Made by a program: the position numbers and the translations under genes. This document shows positions 34,701-44,045 of a stretch of DNA of 64,000 bases, piece by piece. This DNA is from Mesocentrotus franciscanus (lineage: Eukaryota > Echinodermata > Echinoidea > Camarodonta > Strongylocentrotidae), in NCBI GenBank assembly GCA_037976565.1, contig CP137672.1, forward strand, positions 20,980,335-21,044,334, in the 5' to 3' direction. Under the pieces are notes generated by a model, which worked only from the letters and a program-made list of their open reading frames with translations, had not been told where the DNA came from and did no database searches. Position 1 is the stretch's first letter, and every line of letters begins with the position of its first letter.

Positions 34701-37700
34701 TAACCACCTGTCGGTGACCACGCTGGGATGTCTAATCCCTCCTGGCCAAACTAGTGCAGACAGGCTTTAACCCATAGCAGGCCAGTTTTCTAAAAGTGTA
34801 AATAAATAAGCTTTTCGTCCTCGAAATCGGCACCAATCATTTCTATTTTCCACAATTTCATAGTTTAAAAAATAAAATATGTATGACGTCACATGAACCA
34901 ATAAGAATTGGAATGATATAAAATCAACAAGAAATTACGTTTTAATACGTTACCGACGTACTGGAGACTTCAATGATTATATCAAGTAAATCGCTCTTAT
35001 TCATGAACAGCACAATTTACGACAACAGAAGTGGACGCAAAGGCCCGAATTCGCAAAGGAGGTTTGTAGACAAACCTAGGTTTATGTTCGTCATATGACG
35101 CGTTTTGACGCGTTTCAGACCAAGGTTTGTCTGAACCTTGGTCTGAAACGCATCGAAACGCGTCATATGACGCACATAAACCTAGGTTTGTAGAAAAACC
35201 TCCTTTGTGAATTCGGGCCAAAATATCCAACCATAGTTTGGACTTTCTGCTCAGGTATCAATTTTGTAATTCGGAGCCTTCAGTATCAAAAGGGAAAAAC
35301 AGAAAGCGTCCCTAAAAGGTGACATTTAGCTGCTATGTATTAAGCATAATTCTGATTTTTAAAAAAAGGTCGAGTTCTGATCAAGGAGCAAAATAATTTA
35401 TCTTTCTTTTTATGTCAGTTTAGAAGAATATCTTAGAACAAATGTTCCCTGAAAAGGAATGCTGTTTAAATGTCCTGATAATCTGAAATATGTGTTTGGA
35501 CCACACCATCATGCCACATGTTTGTGTAGTCCCAATTCACATATTTCTGTGTGCACTGCATGTAACTATCAGCATGACTGTATACATTTCTTATCATAAT
35601 AATGTGTCCGAAATATCTAAGTATGCAAATAATCTTACACTTCTATTATATTACATAATCATTTTTTTAAAAACAATCACTTCCAGACAATTTCATTTAC
35701 AATGAAATCGCATGACCAACTCAACTTCATCTTTAAGCAGGGGCGTCGGTAGAGGGCGTAATGCCTCGATCCCCTGAAAAACTTTGTCGACAATCTGCAA
35801 CTGCTATAGGCTGTCAGCAAATTACACAAAATTATGAGCTTTCTTTCAATTTTTGAATAAGTTTTGAATTTCGGCATATCGAAAATCTGAAGACCTGTTT
35901 TATGCCTGTCGGCAAATTTAGAATATAACGTCCAATTTAACGCTTTTCGCGAATTCGAAAATTGAAGACATTTTTATGTAATTTTTGCATGTTGGATATT
36001 GTTAAAGCTCACTTTATATAATGGTCTACTCCCTCCGGCGACCACTCTGGTGTGTGTGTCTGCGTGTGCTTGCATGTGTGTATGTGGGTGTGCGCATTGG
36101 TCTACCTATACGGTTAGCTCCATATTAGATCAGTGTCAATTTCCCACACTAACCGAAGTATTAACTTCAACCATGGACCAAACACTAATTATTATACCTA
36201 ACTTAACCCTAACTTAACCTAAACCCCACTGACAATCTTTATCCTAACCCTAACCCTAACCCTAACCCTCGACGAAATGCAACTGTCGCCGGAGCAATGG
36301 TGGGATCACCTTACGCGCATGCAATATTTCCTGGACACATACCGAATCTATTATTTGCTCCTTTTCTCCGCAGCATTATCGCTTTGGAAAGGCAGCTTTC
36401 ATGTGTGCTTGCGTGCAGGTCACCGAACTTAGCACACCGTTTATCAACATTAGAAAGATTCTAATCAAGGTAAGCATATCAATAATTAAGAAAAAAAAAG
36501 TGAAAGGAAATTGAACAGTGTCATTATTGTATCGACTTGCAGGCGTATTTGCAAATTTCCTTCGTACCTGCAGTAACTCTCATTATGGCCCGTCGAAGAC
36601 AGCACCAGTCGTGAAGGAGTCTAACGTCAGCAAAGATGCCTCATGTGCAATGGGCACAATGCCGGTTGCACACGAAGTGCCATTTCGATTGCGTTTTAAG
36701 CCTCGGTCACAAATGCCATTACGAACTGCTACGAACGCCGTACGAACGATTTTCAGACAATGGAAATTCGGGAAGACAATGGAAAAACAGGGAGATTCGT
36801 ACGAAATTATCGTTCGTACGAACCTTTGTGACCGTAGCATAAATTACGTAATCAAGGCTGTCATGGCTGTAGGCCTACAGGTATCATCAAATACGCCAGT
36901 AAATAAAGGCAATGTTGCACTGTTTGTTTTGCATTCACATTTCGTAGGATACCACCCTAAGAATTAAGGCTTGTTCAGATATGATGCAGCAAAAACGCGG
37001 CTTTAAAAAAAAATAGGATGATGTACGTGCGATACCTCTCACATGACTTGTGTGTATCTTACAACACAGAGCTTAGTAAATACACGCAAGTAGTTGGTTG
37101 CGCACAGTTGCTATTTTTTATTTTTTTTGGCGGCGGCGGTTTAAGGCGCCATATCTGAACAAGCTTAAACATGGGACCTTAAAGGAAACCTCACTCAAGA
37201 AATAACTTTACTTAATCTTAATCTTGCCCATTAATCTACAAGATTCCCCACCAAAGTGTATCAGAGAGGCATAAATCAAGAATAATGTACAGTTTCTCAG
37301 CACGACATGGGCATCGTCATTTTCTTGATAACGTGACGTACGATGTGAAGTCGTTTATCAAGTAAATGTATTCAAATTTATGGATGCTTCCTTCCCAGGT
37401 GTGTGTGGTCATGAAGCATTTTTTCACCTCCTATTATCCTTTGTACTACCACTGGAGTATTGATGGGCAGCGCCGTAGCCAGAGTTTGATGTTTGGGGGG
37501 GGGGGCACATACATGTAATTGATCGACGTCCTGGGGAGGGTCTATGAGGATGTGTGTGATCTTGAATTTTTTTTTTTTTTTTTGGGCATGCCCAAAACCC
37601 TGGCTACGGGCCTGTTGATGGGGTGGGGGAGTCGACCCCCAAATAAAATTCAAACGTGATTTATTTCTAATTCGATACCAGTGATTTACAAATGTTGCTG

Positions 37701-39458
37701 AAATGACATGTTTTTCCTTTTTTTCTTCTCACTTTTGCCCATTATACCAGAGGCAGCACTCCCAAAGTGCCCCTATTTACATAGGAAAAGTGCCCCTTTT
37801 CCTTTTTTTAAAATATAAGTTCCTCCCCCTTTTCAAAATGCCCCTTTTATCATCTGATAAATGCCCCAATTAAAATCTGATAGGTTCTCTTTTCCTTCAA
37901 CAGATTCCCCATTTCCATTCTCACTTTTCACTTTCACTTTCACTACTTTTTCTTTCTCCATAACATGCACCCCTAGAGTTCGCTCGCTATACGCTCGCTC
38001 GCATTTATAGATGTTATAATTACGTTACTTATAAAAGAACTTTTCGGTCTTTCTTCATTAGACTGTGTTTAATACTCATCAGGGTTTGTTTTTTGTCTTC
38101 TTTATAAGATGTAGTTTTTCGCACTGGGACCTCACAAATCTTAAAATTTTTGTTCGCTCGCTTCACTCGCTCGAAAATTAATCTTCAGACCATCACACCC
38201 AACTGCAAAGTATCTTGTACCACGTAAAGAAATAAAGAAATATTAATGCCATCCCTTGTAGTGTAATCACAATCATGACGATGTAGGGGTATATGGAATG
38301 TTTTTTAATGTTTCCCTTTGCAAGTGCCCCTTTTTTCCAGAAAGTGCCCTTTTTTGCTCCCCCTCCTATTTTGGAAGACGCACCGCCGCGCCGCCCCTGC
38401 ATTATGCTACTTGGTGGTGATGCGGATTTTGGTCTGACGCCCCAAAGGTTTTTGCTCATTACGCCACTGTGTACTACAATTGCCATAACGCAAATTGCAG
38501 TTGCTGCTCTTCTGGGGTGAAGGTTTCTCATAAATGAAATAGATTTGTCAACTGCTATATTTTAGTATTTTTAAATAAATTAGTTACACTTGTTCTCCTG
38601 TTATATATTTTTCACCAAATATAATTCTCAGCTATGATTTTTCGTCACCGAAAAGTAAAGGTTTTATCATTGATTTAAATAAGTCTTTCCAACTAAAGCT
38701 TGATGCATGAAACAATTACAACTTCAACTGGTACGTCACATTATTCAAGAAAATGGCTGCGCCCGTGTCATGCTTAAAGGCATCACAGTCATGCCAAGAA
38801 TGTTTTCATTATATCTCTCGTATATTTTCGTAAGGAATATTGTACATCAAAGGACAGGAATAAATCTCATTTTAAGAACACATACACTTAGTTTGGGGTG
38901 AGGTTTCCTCTAAAGACCGTACCAGTTGCCGACGCGCATTCCCACTTGAGTGAAAGACTGGACAGCAGAGAAAACCCTCTTAACCTGGAATCGGGTTAGA
39001 ACTCCTGCGCTATAAGTACCCATCAAAGTTGAAATTAGTATTCATTCAATTCAGTTTATTCTTACACTTATCAATAATGCTATGTCTTTATATTCCTTTT
39101 ACAGCATCACAACACGGATTCGATGATATTCAAAGTCAACACTGTTCTTGCCGTAGCGACTTTCTTTCTGACGCGGGTTGTGCTCTTCCCAAACTTGTAC
39201 CTCATCTATGCCTACTCTTATCACCTGACTTTGTGGGAGGTTGCGACCTCGATGTATTTTGGCTGTCATCTTGTCATGTTCTGTATGACGTTAATGCAGG
39301 TCACGTGGTTTGTGGCGTTTGTTACAGCACTTTCAAAAGAACACAAACCGAAGGTAATCAAGAACGGATACCAAAATGAGCACAGTGAACAGAATGGCCC
39401 GGGGCAGAATGGGCACCAAAACGGTCGTGAAAACGGGTATACGAAGAAATCGGAATAG
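22595..39458 (+). CDS. TLC domain-containing protein, TLCD3/FAM57 type, 5 coding exons (copy A)
   Basis: Exons 22595-22746, 33083-33169, 34360-34561, 36374-36469, 39105-39458; all introns GT-AG, phases 2,2,0,0. The protein has 296 residues. It is a multi-pass ER-type membrane protein of the TRAM-LAG1-CLN8 family; vertebrate TLCD3B has been linked to ceramide synthesis, but activity here is inferred. Key segments: first membrane helix WALFLAGCFFWPGLFIVF (about 15-33), MRLVSCVHA (50-58), YWFYDVVAMY (94-103), a conserved His pair (134-135), ELSTPF (165-170), and FKVN with TRVVLFP (about 188-208) as in human TLCD3A/B. The tail from about 267 is hydrophilic and rich in Asn, Gly and Lys. The start ATG is the first in frame upstream of the membrane helix. 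Intron 1 (10.3 kb) is filled with transposons. A second copy starts at 51135. Confidence 0.9.
22799..22960 (+). mobile_element. tRNA-derived SINE, truncated
   Basis: Same family as 16151: gtcgttgtccagtgaatac, B box ggttcgagtct (22853-22863), then cattgccactcttacccaag. Begins 52 bases after TLCD3 exon 1. Confidence 0.75.
23380..23490 (+). mobile_element. LINE 3' UTR fragment
   Basis: catctcatggcttcatgaaag ... taatatgcgaaatgtatat matches the tail of the LINE at 15470-15568. Confidence 0.5.
24085..24175. repeat. (GA)n microsatellite
   Basis: About 85 bases of imperfect GA/GGGA repeats inside TLCD3 copy A intron 1. Confidence 0.95.
24250..25292. other. Intronic sequence, nothing recognised
   Basis: AT-rich; a short ATT run near 25008. 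No repeat boundaries or coding sequence seen. Confidence 0.4.
25297..25452. mobile_element. TTAA-flanked MITE, copy 1
   Basis: Ends agcgggactgcacta and, inverted, AGCCTGTCTGCACTA; TTAA at 25293-25296 and 25453-25456. An internal deletion relative to the 188-bp copy at 25654. Confidence 0.8.
25654..25841. mobile_element. TTAA-flanked MITE, copy 2 (188 bp)
   Basis: AGCCCCACTGCAGTA start; end TAGTGCAGACAGGCT; TTAA at 25650-25653 and 25842-25845. Shares tgtagctacttgcggcctct and the gagaaaaccacctg and tcctggctaaactag blocks with the copies at 25297, 26005 and 34579. Confidence 0.85.
26005..26144. mobile_element. TTAA MITE, copy 3 (3' truncated)
   Basis: TTAA at 26001-26004; same left half as copy 2; truncated after gagataaccacctg. 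A (TG)n run follows at 26158-26182. Confidence 0.7.
27422..28580. mobile_element. Non-autonomous hAT-like element with internal GGGGCAC minisatellite, copy 1
   Basis: Inserted in the LINE. Starts caggggcggccgagc. A spacer (27540-27900) holds gcgagcgagcgcagcgagcg and ggtcgcagtgcgaaaaatta. Then about 30 units like gaaaaggggcacttat follow (27920-28560). The right terminus is not clear, because the LINE resumes near 28582. Related copies at 37748 and 40994. Confidence 0.75.
29037..29315. mobile_element. Unclassified insertion in the LINE
   Basis: Interrupts LINE coding between VRELYDAG and DENENFEYDRS. Contains ggtgaggtgcggtgaggtgt and two tttttttt-flanked motifs. No clean ends. Confidence 0.4.
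29482..29655. mobile_element. Insertion bounded by direct repeats in the LINE
   Basis: The segment aatttcgttgggcaactgat is present at about 29490 and 29625, flanking 130 bases that break the LINE frame between LCELG and MKLNKSPG. Could be a small duplication or a solo-repeat-type insertion. Confidence 0.45.
29942..30226. mobile_element. Foldback MITE with 85-bp inverted arms
   Basis: Left arm cctgggggtgtttcacaaag ... ctgtttgctctcacc; right arm is nearly its exact complement, ending gtgaaacactccccagg. Arms match at over 90 percent by eye. Splits the LINE between KKLYT and a GYMNNRNIGEA segment. Confidence 0.85.
30737..32016. mobile_element. hAT-like composite element carrying a 185-bp minisatellite
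   Basis: Left end cagtggcggatccaggaatt, right end catagatccgccactg (inverted). The interior has about four diverged units containing tttgacccaatgacgatgc, cacgagccgcgtagcggcga, ttttgaacccccgtaagtga and acaatggagaccataaa (31512, 31702 and 31886 mark the period at 190 and 184). No matching target duplication was seen. A second hAT MITE sits inside. Confidence 0.65.
31180..31390. mobile_element. hAT MITE, 211 bp, with perfect 8-bp target duplication
   Basis: Same family as 20898-21240. Ends CAGTGGCGGATCCAGG / GGATCCGCCCCTG; target duplication gtaagtac at 31172-31179 and 31391-31398. Inserted within the 30737-32016 element, so it is the younger insertion. Confidence 0.93.
32330..32636. repeat. 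CT-rich tract ending in an hAT-type terminus
   Basis: Pyrimidine-rich (TTCC/CTTTT) from 32345 to 32590, then gggccggggcacgtgc ... ctggatccgccactg at 32590-32632. Long open frames on both strands are artefacts. Confidence 0.75.
33083..33169 (+). CDS. TLCD3 copy A exon 2
   Basis: 87 nt, phase 2 in and out; acceptor tttgacag, donor GA|gtaagt. Encodes LVSCVHAAFQFTLGS... ...TDIFFK, matching RLVSSVHA of vertebrate TLCD3. The copy B exon at 63600 is the same length and phase. Confidence 0.93.
33170..34359. other. TLCD3 copy A intron 2
   Basis: Non-coding. A LINE-tail-like fragment near 33250-33400 (ggcctcatggaagacc) and a cagtggtgtagcgtggcc hAT-like end near 34110. Nothing else. Confidence 0.4.
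34360..34561 (+). CDS. TLCD3 copy A exon 3
   Basis: 202 nt; acceptor accatag, donor CTG|gtaagt. Contains MYWFYDVVAMYM and the catalytic-type His pair in VCVHHVMV. A 188-bp MITE begins 17 bases downstream of the exon end. Confidence 0.93.
34579..34766. mobile_element. TTAA MITE copy 4, next to the exon 3 donor
   Basis: Same 188-bp family as 25654: gccccactgcactacttg ... ctagtgcagacaggct followed by TTAA (34767-34770). The left TTAA is degraded. Starts 17 bases after the TLCD3 exon 3 boundary. Confidence 0.85.
35042..35219. mobile_element. Near-perfect foldback element, 178 bp
   Basis: Arms ggcccgaattcgcaaagg ... accaaggttt and the inverted copy ending cctttgtgaattcgggcc. Arms are about 85 bases each with a tiny loop near 35130. 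No coding content. Confidence 0.9.
35230..36240. other. TLCD3 copy A intron 3, mostly unrecognised
   Basis: 35405-35740 resembles 14985-15125 (gtcagttgggaggaatat / gtcagtttagaagaatat and atgaaatcgcatgacca), so it is part of an interspersed repeat. caggggcgtcggtagaggg at 35740 looks like an hAT-type end. Confidence 0.4.
36236..36269. repeat. Interstitial telomere-like repeat (CCCTAA)n
   Basis: About five CTAACC hexamers, preceded by degenerate ctaacttaaccctaactt from 36198. Similar short runs at 8100-8160 and 31977. Confidence 0.85.
36374..36469 (+). CDS. TLCD3 copy A exon 4
   Basis: 32 codons, phase 0/0; acceptor ctccgcag, donor AAG|gtaagc. Encodes HYRFGKAAFMCAC and the signature TELSTPFINIRKILIK. 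Confidence 0.93.
36968..37164. mobile_element. TTAA-flanked MITE, 197 bp
   Basis: TTAA at 36964-36967 and 37165-37168. Ends GGCTTGTTCAGATATG and, inverted, AGCTTGTTCAGATATGGCGCC. Lacks coding sequence. A diverged copy is at 8503. Confidence 0.85.
37468..37614. mobile_element. hAT MITE, 147 bp, perfect 8-bp target duplication
   Basis: Ends CAGCGCCGTAGCCAGAGT and, inverted, CAGGCCCGTAGCCAGGGT; target duplication ttgatggg at 37460-37467 and 37615-37622. A different TIR family from 20898. Confidence 0.92.
37748..38399. mobile_element. hAT-like element with GGGGCAC minisatellite, copy 2 (opposite orientation)
   Basis: Ends cagaggcagcactccc and gccgcgccgcccctg. Flanks cattatac (37740-37747) and cattatgc (38400-38407) agree at 7 of 8. 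A short minisatellite (aagtgccccttttcc type, 37770-37960) is followed by the conserved gctcgctcgcatttatag and tttttcgcactgggacct blocks. Confidence 0.8.
38410..39104. other. TLCD3 copy A intron 4, right part
   Basis: Unrecognised AT-rich sequence. No coding support before the exon 5 acceptor. Confidence 0.4.
39105..39458 (+). CDS. TLCD3 copy A terminal exon
   Basis: 118 codons with TAG at 39456-39458; acceptor ttttacag. Encodes the last membrane helices (FKVNTVLAVATFFLTR, LVMFCMTLMQVTWFVAF) and a hydrophilic tail with repeated NG/QNGH motifs. The tail is not seen in vertebrate TLCD3. Confidence 0.92.
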   Translation, partial: HHNTDSMIFKVNTVLAVATFFLTRVVLFPNLYLIYAYSYHLTLWEVATSMYFGCHLVMFCMTLMQVTWFVAFVTALSKEHKPKVIKNGYQNEHSEQNGPGQNGHQNGRENGYTKKSE

Positions 39459-39648
39459 ATGTCTGTACTGTCTGGTGATTATATAATTGCGGTCACGTGA
39501 TGCTTGAAATCTTAATTATGATGTTTCACATTTAGGCCTATAATTATTCGTAAATAATGATGAAGTGATAATATGAGTTTGCGGGGTGTTAGCGGTGGCG
39601 GTTTATAATCATGATATGAACATCAACTGATAAGGTCTTAAAATGTGA

Positions 39649-39654
39649 AATAAA
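39649..39654 (+). promoter_or_regulatory. Probable polyadenylation signal of TLCD3 copy A
   Basis: AATAAA about 190 bases after the stop codon. Confidence 0.5.
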
Positions 39655-39899
39655 ATATATTGTGAGATCTTACACCGTAAGAAATATTTTGGATATCTTA
39701 TGATAGACTTAATGTTTGAAATATAATATATTTCTTATAACATCTCAAATAATGAAATATATTTATTTAAACATCTATACATAGTTTAAATATACATTCG
39801 ATTGAAAGAAAATCTATACAAAGGCTTATTTAGTGAATTATGGTGTACATTTTCATTGACGTCTGTTTCACTGAGCCGGATCTACGACGCAACATCGAG

Positions 39900-40830
39900 T
39901 TTCCTACGATGGATGTACGAGTAAACCAAGCGCGATACGAGTCACGTGAGCTCGGTATGAGTTGCGATGACCTGTGTAAAACTTGTACAGATCTACCAAC
40001 GAGTTATCAAAATCTTCTAACGAGTGATAAGAATTTTCTTCGAGTAATATGCGATCAAGGGGCGGGAAATGCATAATTTTGGCGCTCTCCAAAATAAAGA
40101 TGGATGCCAGAAGCATATTTGCTCTGTGGGAGGAAGAACGGGCCTTGATCTTCTGCACAATAATTGGGGCGACCCTGTTGTCAAATGAGGAGGCGCCGCC
40201 GAAAAAGAGATGTTCAGCAGGAGACAAGAGTAATGCAGAGGAGGTAATTTGAAGGTGGCGAGTTGCTACGAGTTATGAAGAGTGCAGCGCGAGCTTGTTA
40301 CGAGTAATGCGAGTATATTATGAGTGTAAGCAAGTTCACCTCGAGTTACAACGAGTCAGTGCAAATTTTGAACATGTTCAATAATTTGGTACGTCTGCTC
40401 GCGACTTCGAGGAGAGTCGTGGAGAGTTGTAACGAGTTACGCTGAGCCATGTCGAGTTGTCGCGAGTTATCCCGAGTTACAACAAGAGCTTTTCGCGAGT
40501 GCATCTTTGAGGCAACCCTGCCAATATGCTACGTTCACACATAGGCGAGTTGGAAGTACGAGATGCTGCGAGTTTCCGCGAGCACCAACTCGCGGCAACT
40601 CGGGGAAAAAAAATGGCAAATTTTCGAGTTTGCAACGAGTCTAGTCGAATTAAACAGAGCACAGCACGAGTAACAACGAGCAAACCAAGAGTAGTGCCAA
40701 GGATTGCTCGAGTGATCCCGATCGTGACTCGAGTTTAGCAGAGTGCATTAAGATTGAGATCGAGTTAATACAAGTTGTCACGACCTTCATACGAGTAATT
40801 CCGACCTTGATACGACTCAAAAAGAGCGAG
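39900..40830. repeat. CGAGT-rich degenerate repeat region
   Basis: The pentamer cgagt (often acgagt or cgagttacgagt) occurs every 10-30 bases from 39916 to about 40800. The same motif fills 44405-44560. Its role and repeat unit are unclear; no coding sequence. Confidence 0.7.
40525..40562 (+). repeat. 38-bp perfect inverted repeat, left arm
   Basis: tatgctacgttcacacatag followed by gcgagttggaagtacgag. Its exact complement is at 44548-44585. The two arms bound about 4 kb. Confidence 0.93.
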
Positions 40831-40993
40831 AGTTCTTGAGCCTTTTTCTTTTTTCCAAGATGGGTGACCAAATGGATAATGCAATCTTCAATGACCTTCT
40901 TGAATAAGAGCCCAGCTTCAGGCCCGGTTTCGAGCCTTGCTTCGGACCCTACTTCTACCAGCGACTTCATCACTTCCTCTGAATTTTTTAGAT

Positions 40994-42703
40994 CAGAGGT
41001 GGCGCTCCCGGGGCAGGGGCGGCACAGTGCCCCCCTCCCACTTTTTCAAGTTTCCCTTTTTACATAGGAAAAAGTGCCTCTTTAAATTTGTAAGAAGTGC
41101 TCAATTTTACATAGTAAAAGTGCCCCTTTTACTTTGACAAGCGCCCCTATTATATTGTAAAAAATGCCCCTTCCCCTTTTCACCTCTGATAAGAGCCAAT
41201 TCTTTTACACGTGCCCTTTTTCCTTCGAAAAGTTCCTATTTTCCTTTGCAATAAGTGTCCTTTTCCATTCTCATAAGTACCCTTTTTAATCTCTAGTAAG
41301 CGCCCCTTTTCACTTTTGATAAGTGCTCCCTTACCTCTGATAATTGCCCTTTTCAAATCTGAGAGGTGCCCCTTTTACTTTGACAAGTGCCCCTTTTCCT
41401 TTGTGAGAAGCGCCCCTTCCCTTTTAATAACTACCCGTTTTTACCTCAGTTGAGCGTATCTTTTATTTTCACGTGTGCCTGTTTTCCTTTCTAATAAGTG
41501 CCCCTTTTCCTTATGCTAAGTGCCCCATTAAAAAAGAGCTCTTTCCCCTTCTCATAAATGCCCCCTTTTATTCTAATAAGTGCCTCTTTTCATCTTTGGT
41601 AAATGACCCCCTTTACCTCCGATAATTGCCCCTATTACGATCTGAGAAATGCTCGTTTTACTGTAACAAGTGCCCCTTCCCTTCCTAAAAAGTGCTCTGT
41701 TCATCTCTGATGAGTGCCCCTTTTCACCTCTAATAACTGCCCCTTTTATTTTGACACGTGCCCCGTTTTATTCTTTGAAGTGTCCTTCCCCTTCTCATAA
41801 TCATTTTTCACTTTACATTTCTGATAAGTGTCCCGTTTATTTTAACATGTGCCTATTTTTCTTTCTAATAAGAGCTACTTCCCCCTTCTCATAAAAGCAC
41901 CCTTTCACCTCCAATAAATGCCCCTATTATAATATGATCAGTGCCCCTTTTCTTTCAACTAGTGCAAATTTTCCTTTATTATAAGCATCCCTTTTTCATT
42001 TTCACAAGTGCCCATTTTAAGCTCTAATAATTTACCTTTTAACAATCATGACACGGTCCCCCTTTCCTTTCTAATAAGGGACCCAATCCCCCCCTTTTTT
42101 TTTTTTATAAATGCCCCTTTTCAACTCTTATAAATGCCCATACCAACATGGGTAACACTTTTCCGTAGACAAATGCCCATTTCAAATTCTCATTAGTGCT
42201 TTTTTCATCCCTGGTGAGTGCCTCTTTTCAGGTGGAAGAAGTGCCCCATTTTCACCTCTGATAATTACCCTTTGTACTTCCACACGTGCTCCTTTTCTTT
42301 TCTAATACATGTAAGTGTTTTATCCCTTTCGATAAGTGTCCCCTTGTCCTCTCATCATAATAACGTGCCCCCAAAACAGAGGGACAAATTAGAGCAATTT
42401 CCCCAAAAGCTCGCTCGCTCGCATTTATAGAGTCTTTTCTCAAAAGTCTTTTCAGTCTTCCGTTATGAGAATGAGAATGTGCTTATAACCCCATCAGGAT
42501 TGGGTTTATACCTCTTTGTAAAAGATGTAATTTTTCGCACTGCGACCTCAAAAGTCTTTAAATTTTTCATCGCTCGCTCGCAAATGAATATTCAGACCAT
42601 CAAACCCAACTGCAAAGTATGATGCTTAAGCAATATCTTGTATGATGTATAAAGAGCAAAAATATTGAAATCATCCCTCATAATGTAAGCCTAATCATAA
42701 TCA
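40994..42703. mobile_element. hAT-like element with GGGGCAC minisatellite, copy 3 (large)
   Basis: Starts cagaggtggcgctcccg ... caggggcggcac. Some sixty units of about 22 bp (ataagtgccccttttcc and variants) span 41030-42380. Then come aagctcgctcgctcgcattt, tttttcgcactgcgacctca and the caatatcttgtatgatgtat block, as in copies 1 and 2. Truncated by caggggcgtcgctagacc at 42704. Confidence 0.8.
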
Positions 42704-43620
42704 GGGGCGTCGCTAGACCTTTTTCAGTGGGGGGTATAGAGGCCACTGATTATCGACAAAACTAGCCACCAATATTACCGACAAATATATAATTAATGCC
42801 AATGATGCAAATAATACAAGATCACACATATGTTTTTTCTTTTTCATATAAGCTATTGCATGATTTTTGTTATTTATTTACTGCACGATTTATCACAAGA
42901 TTTATTGTATGTTTATGATCTGTTTTGAAGGTATACGAGCTCATGATCAACATTGTAATTATCCAAAGATAATCACAGGCTAACTATAGATCTGTCATTC
43001 TGAAATCAAGCTAATCAAAAGTCTTTTTTAACCAATCAACAACTAACAGTAATTCGTCCATGGGTTTGGGCATGCAGAGACCCAGTATGTGTTTCATTAT
43101 TTACTGAATTCAAAAGCAAAATATTTGATATCAGTGAATTATTTTCATATTGTTACTCGTTAGTTGATTGGTTCTTGTCAATTCGATACATTAAATACCA
43201 TCATTGTACAAATATCACCACGTTAGTACCGGCTGAACTAAGAGAATATAATGCATGTTTGTATAAAATGTATAACTTTTAAATCTCTTTAAAACTGTCT
43301 TCCATGAAAATGCACAACATTCATGTCCATTTTTCTTTCTACATACATTGGTTACACGCTTTAGCCTCTAGCTTGGTTACTGTCATACTCAAAACATGCT
43401 TATTCAAACTTTTGAATTCAAAGCAGAAAGCAGGTGGAATGGTAAACTGCATATTATACAACGAAACATAATACATTCATCAGTTTTTAGTCAGTGTCCC
43501 CCAAAACAACTTGGGACGGAGAGTACATACATTGCTTGCTGTTACGTGAGATTCTTGTCTGTTTGATATTCACCTGGAATTTGCAAAATTCTGATAGAGT
43601 ATGATATATATAATTATTAT
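42704..43620. other. Unrecognised, possibly another hAT-like insertion
   Basis: Begins caggggcgtcgctagacc, a terminus-like motif. No partner end was found. The rest is AT-rich without coding sequence. Confidence 0.3.
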
Positions 43621-43674
43621 GATTGCGTCCAGAAGGACCAGCACCAGAATTGTCCAGAAATATTCAAAATATAA

Positions 43675-44045
43675 CAAATTCGAATTCGTGATATCAAGAA
43701 TTTAATGTGTGATATCATAAAATCGATTTCTTGATATCAAAAATTAGGTTTATGTGATAAACCTATGGGACTTTGTGATATCACTAATTCACAGGTTTTT
43801 CGAGCATTAGTTTTGTGCAGAAATTTAACTGGGAATTCAAGCACTAGTTTTGTGCAGAAAACACCCAGGGTCTCAGTCACGGTAGAAATACTGTAAGCAT
43901 GCGTGACCACATGTTTTCCAGACACCCCCTAAACGAGGATTTTTTTTCTGAAGCCAAAATACACCCTAAATGAGGATTTCGCGTGGTTTTTTTCCCGAAT
44001 TCACACCCTAAACGAGGATTTCAAACAAGTATACTCCTAAACAAG
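43675..44045. repeat. gatatca motifs and caccctaaacgaggattt repeats
   Basis: 43690-43790 has four to five gatatca-containing units. 43920-44030 has three copies of caccctaaacgaggattt about 50 bases apart. Confidence 0.7.

Noticed and set aside
36518..36967. 149-residue frame with gtacgaac-type motifs
   Set aside because: It starts within the intron after TLCD3 exon 4 and spans repeat-like sequence (cgtacgaacg repeats); no domain.
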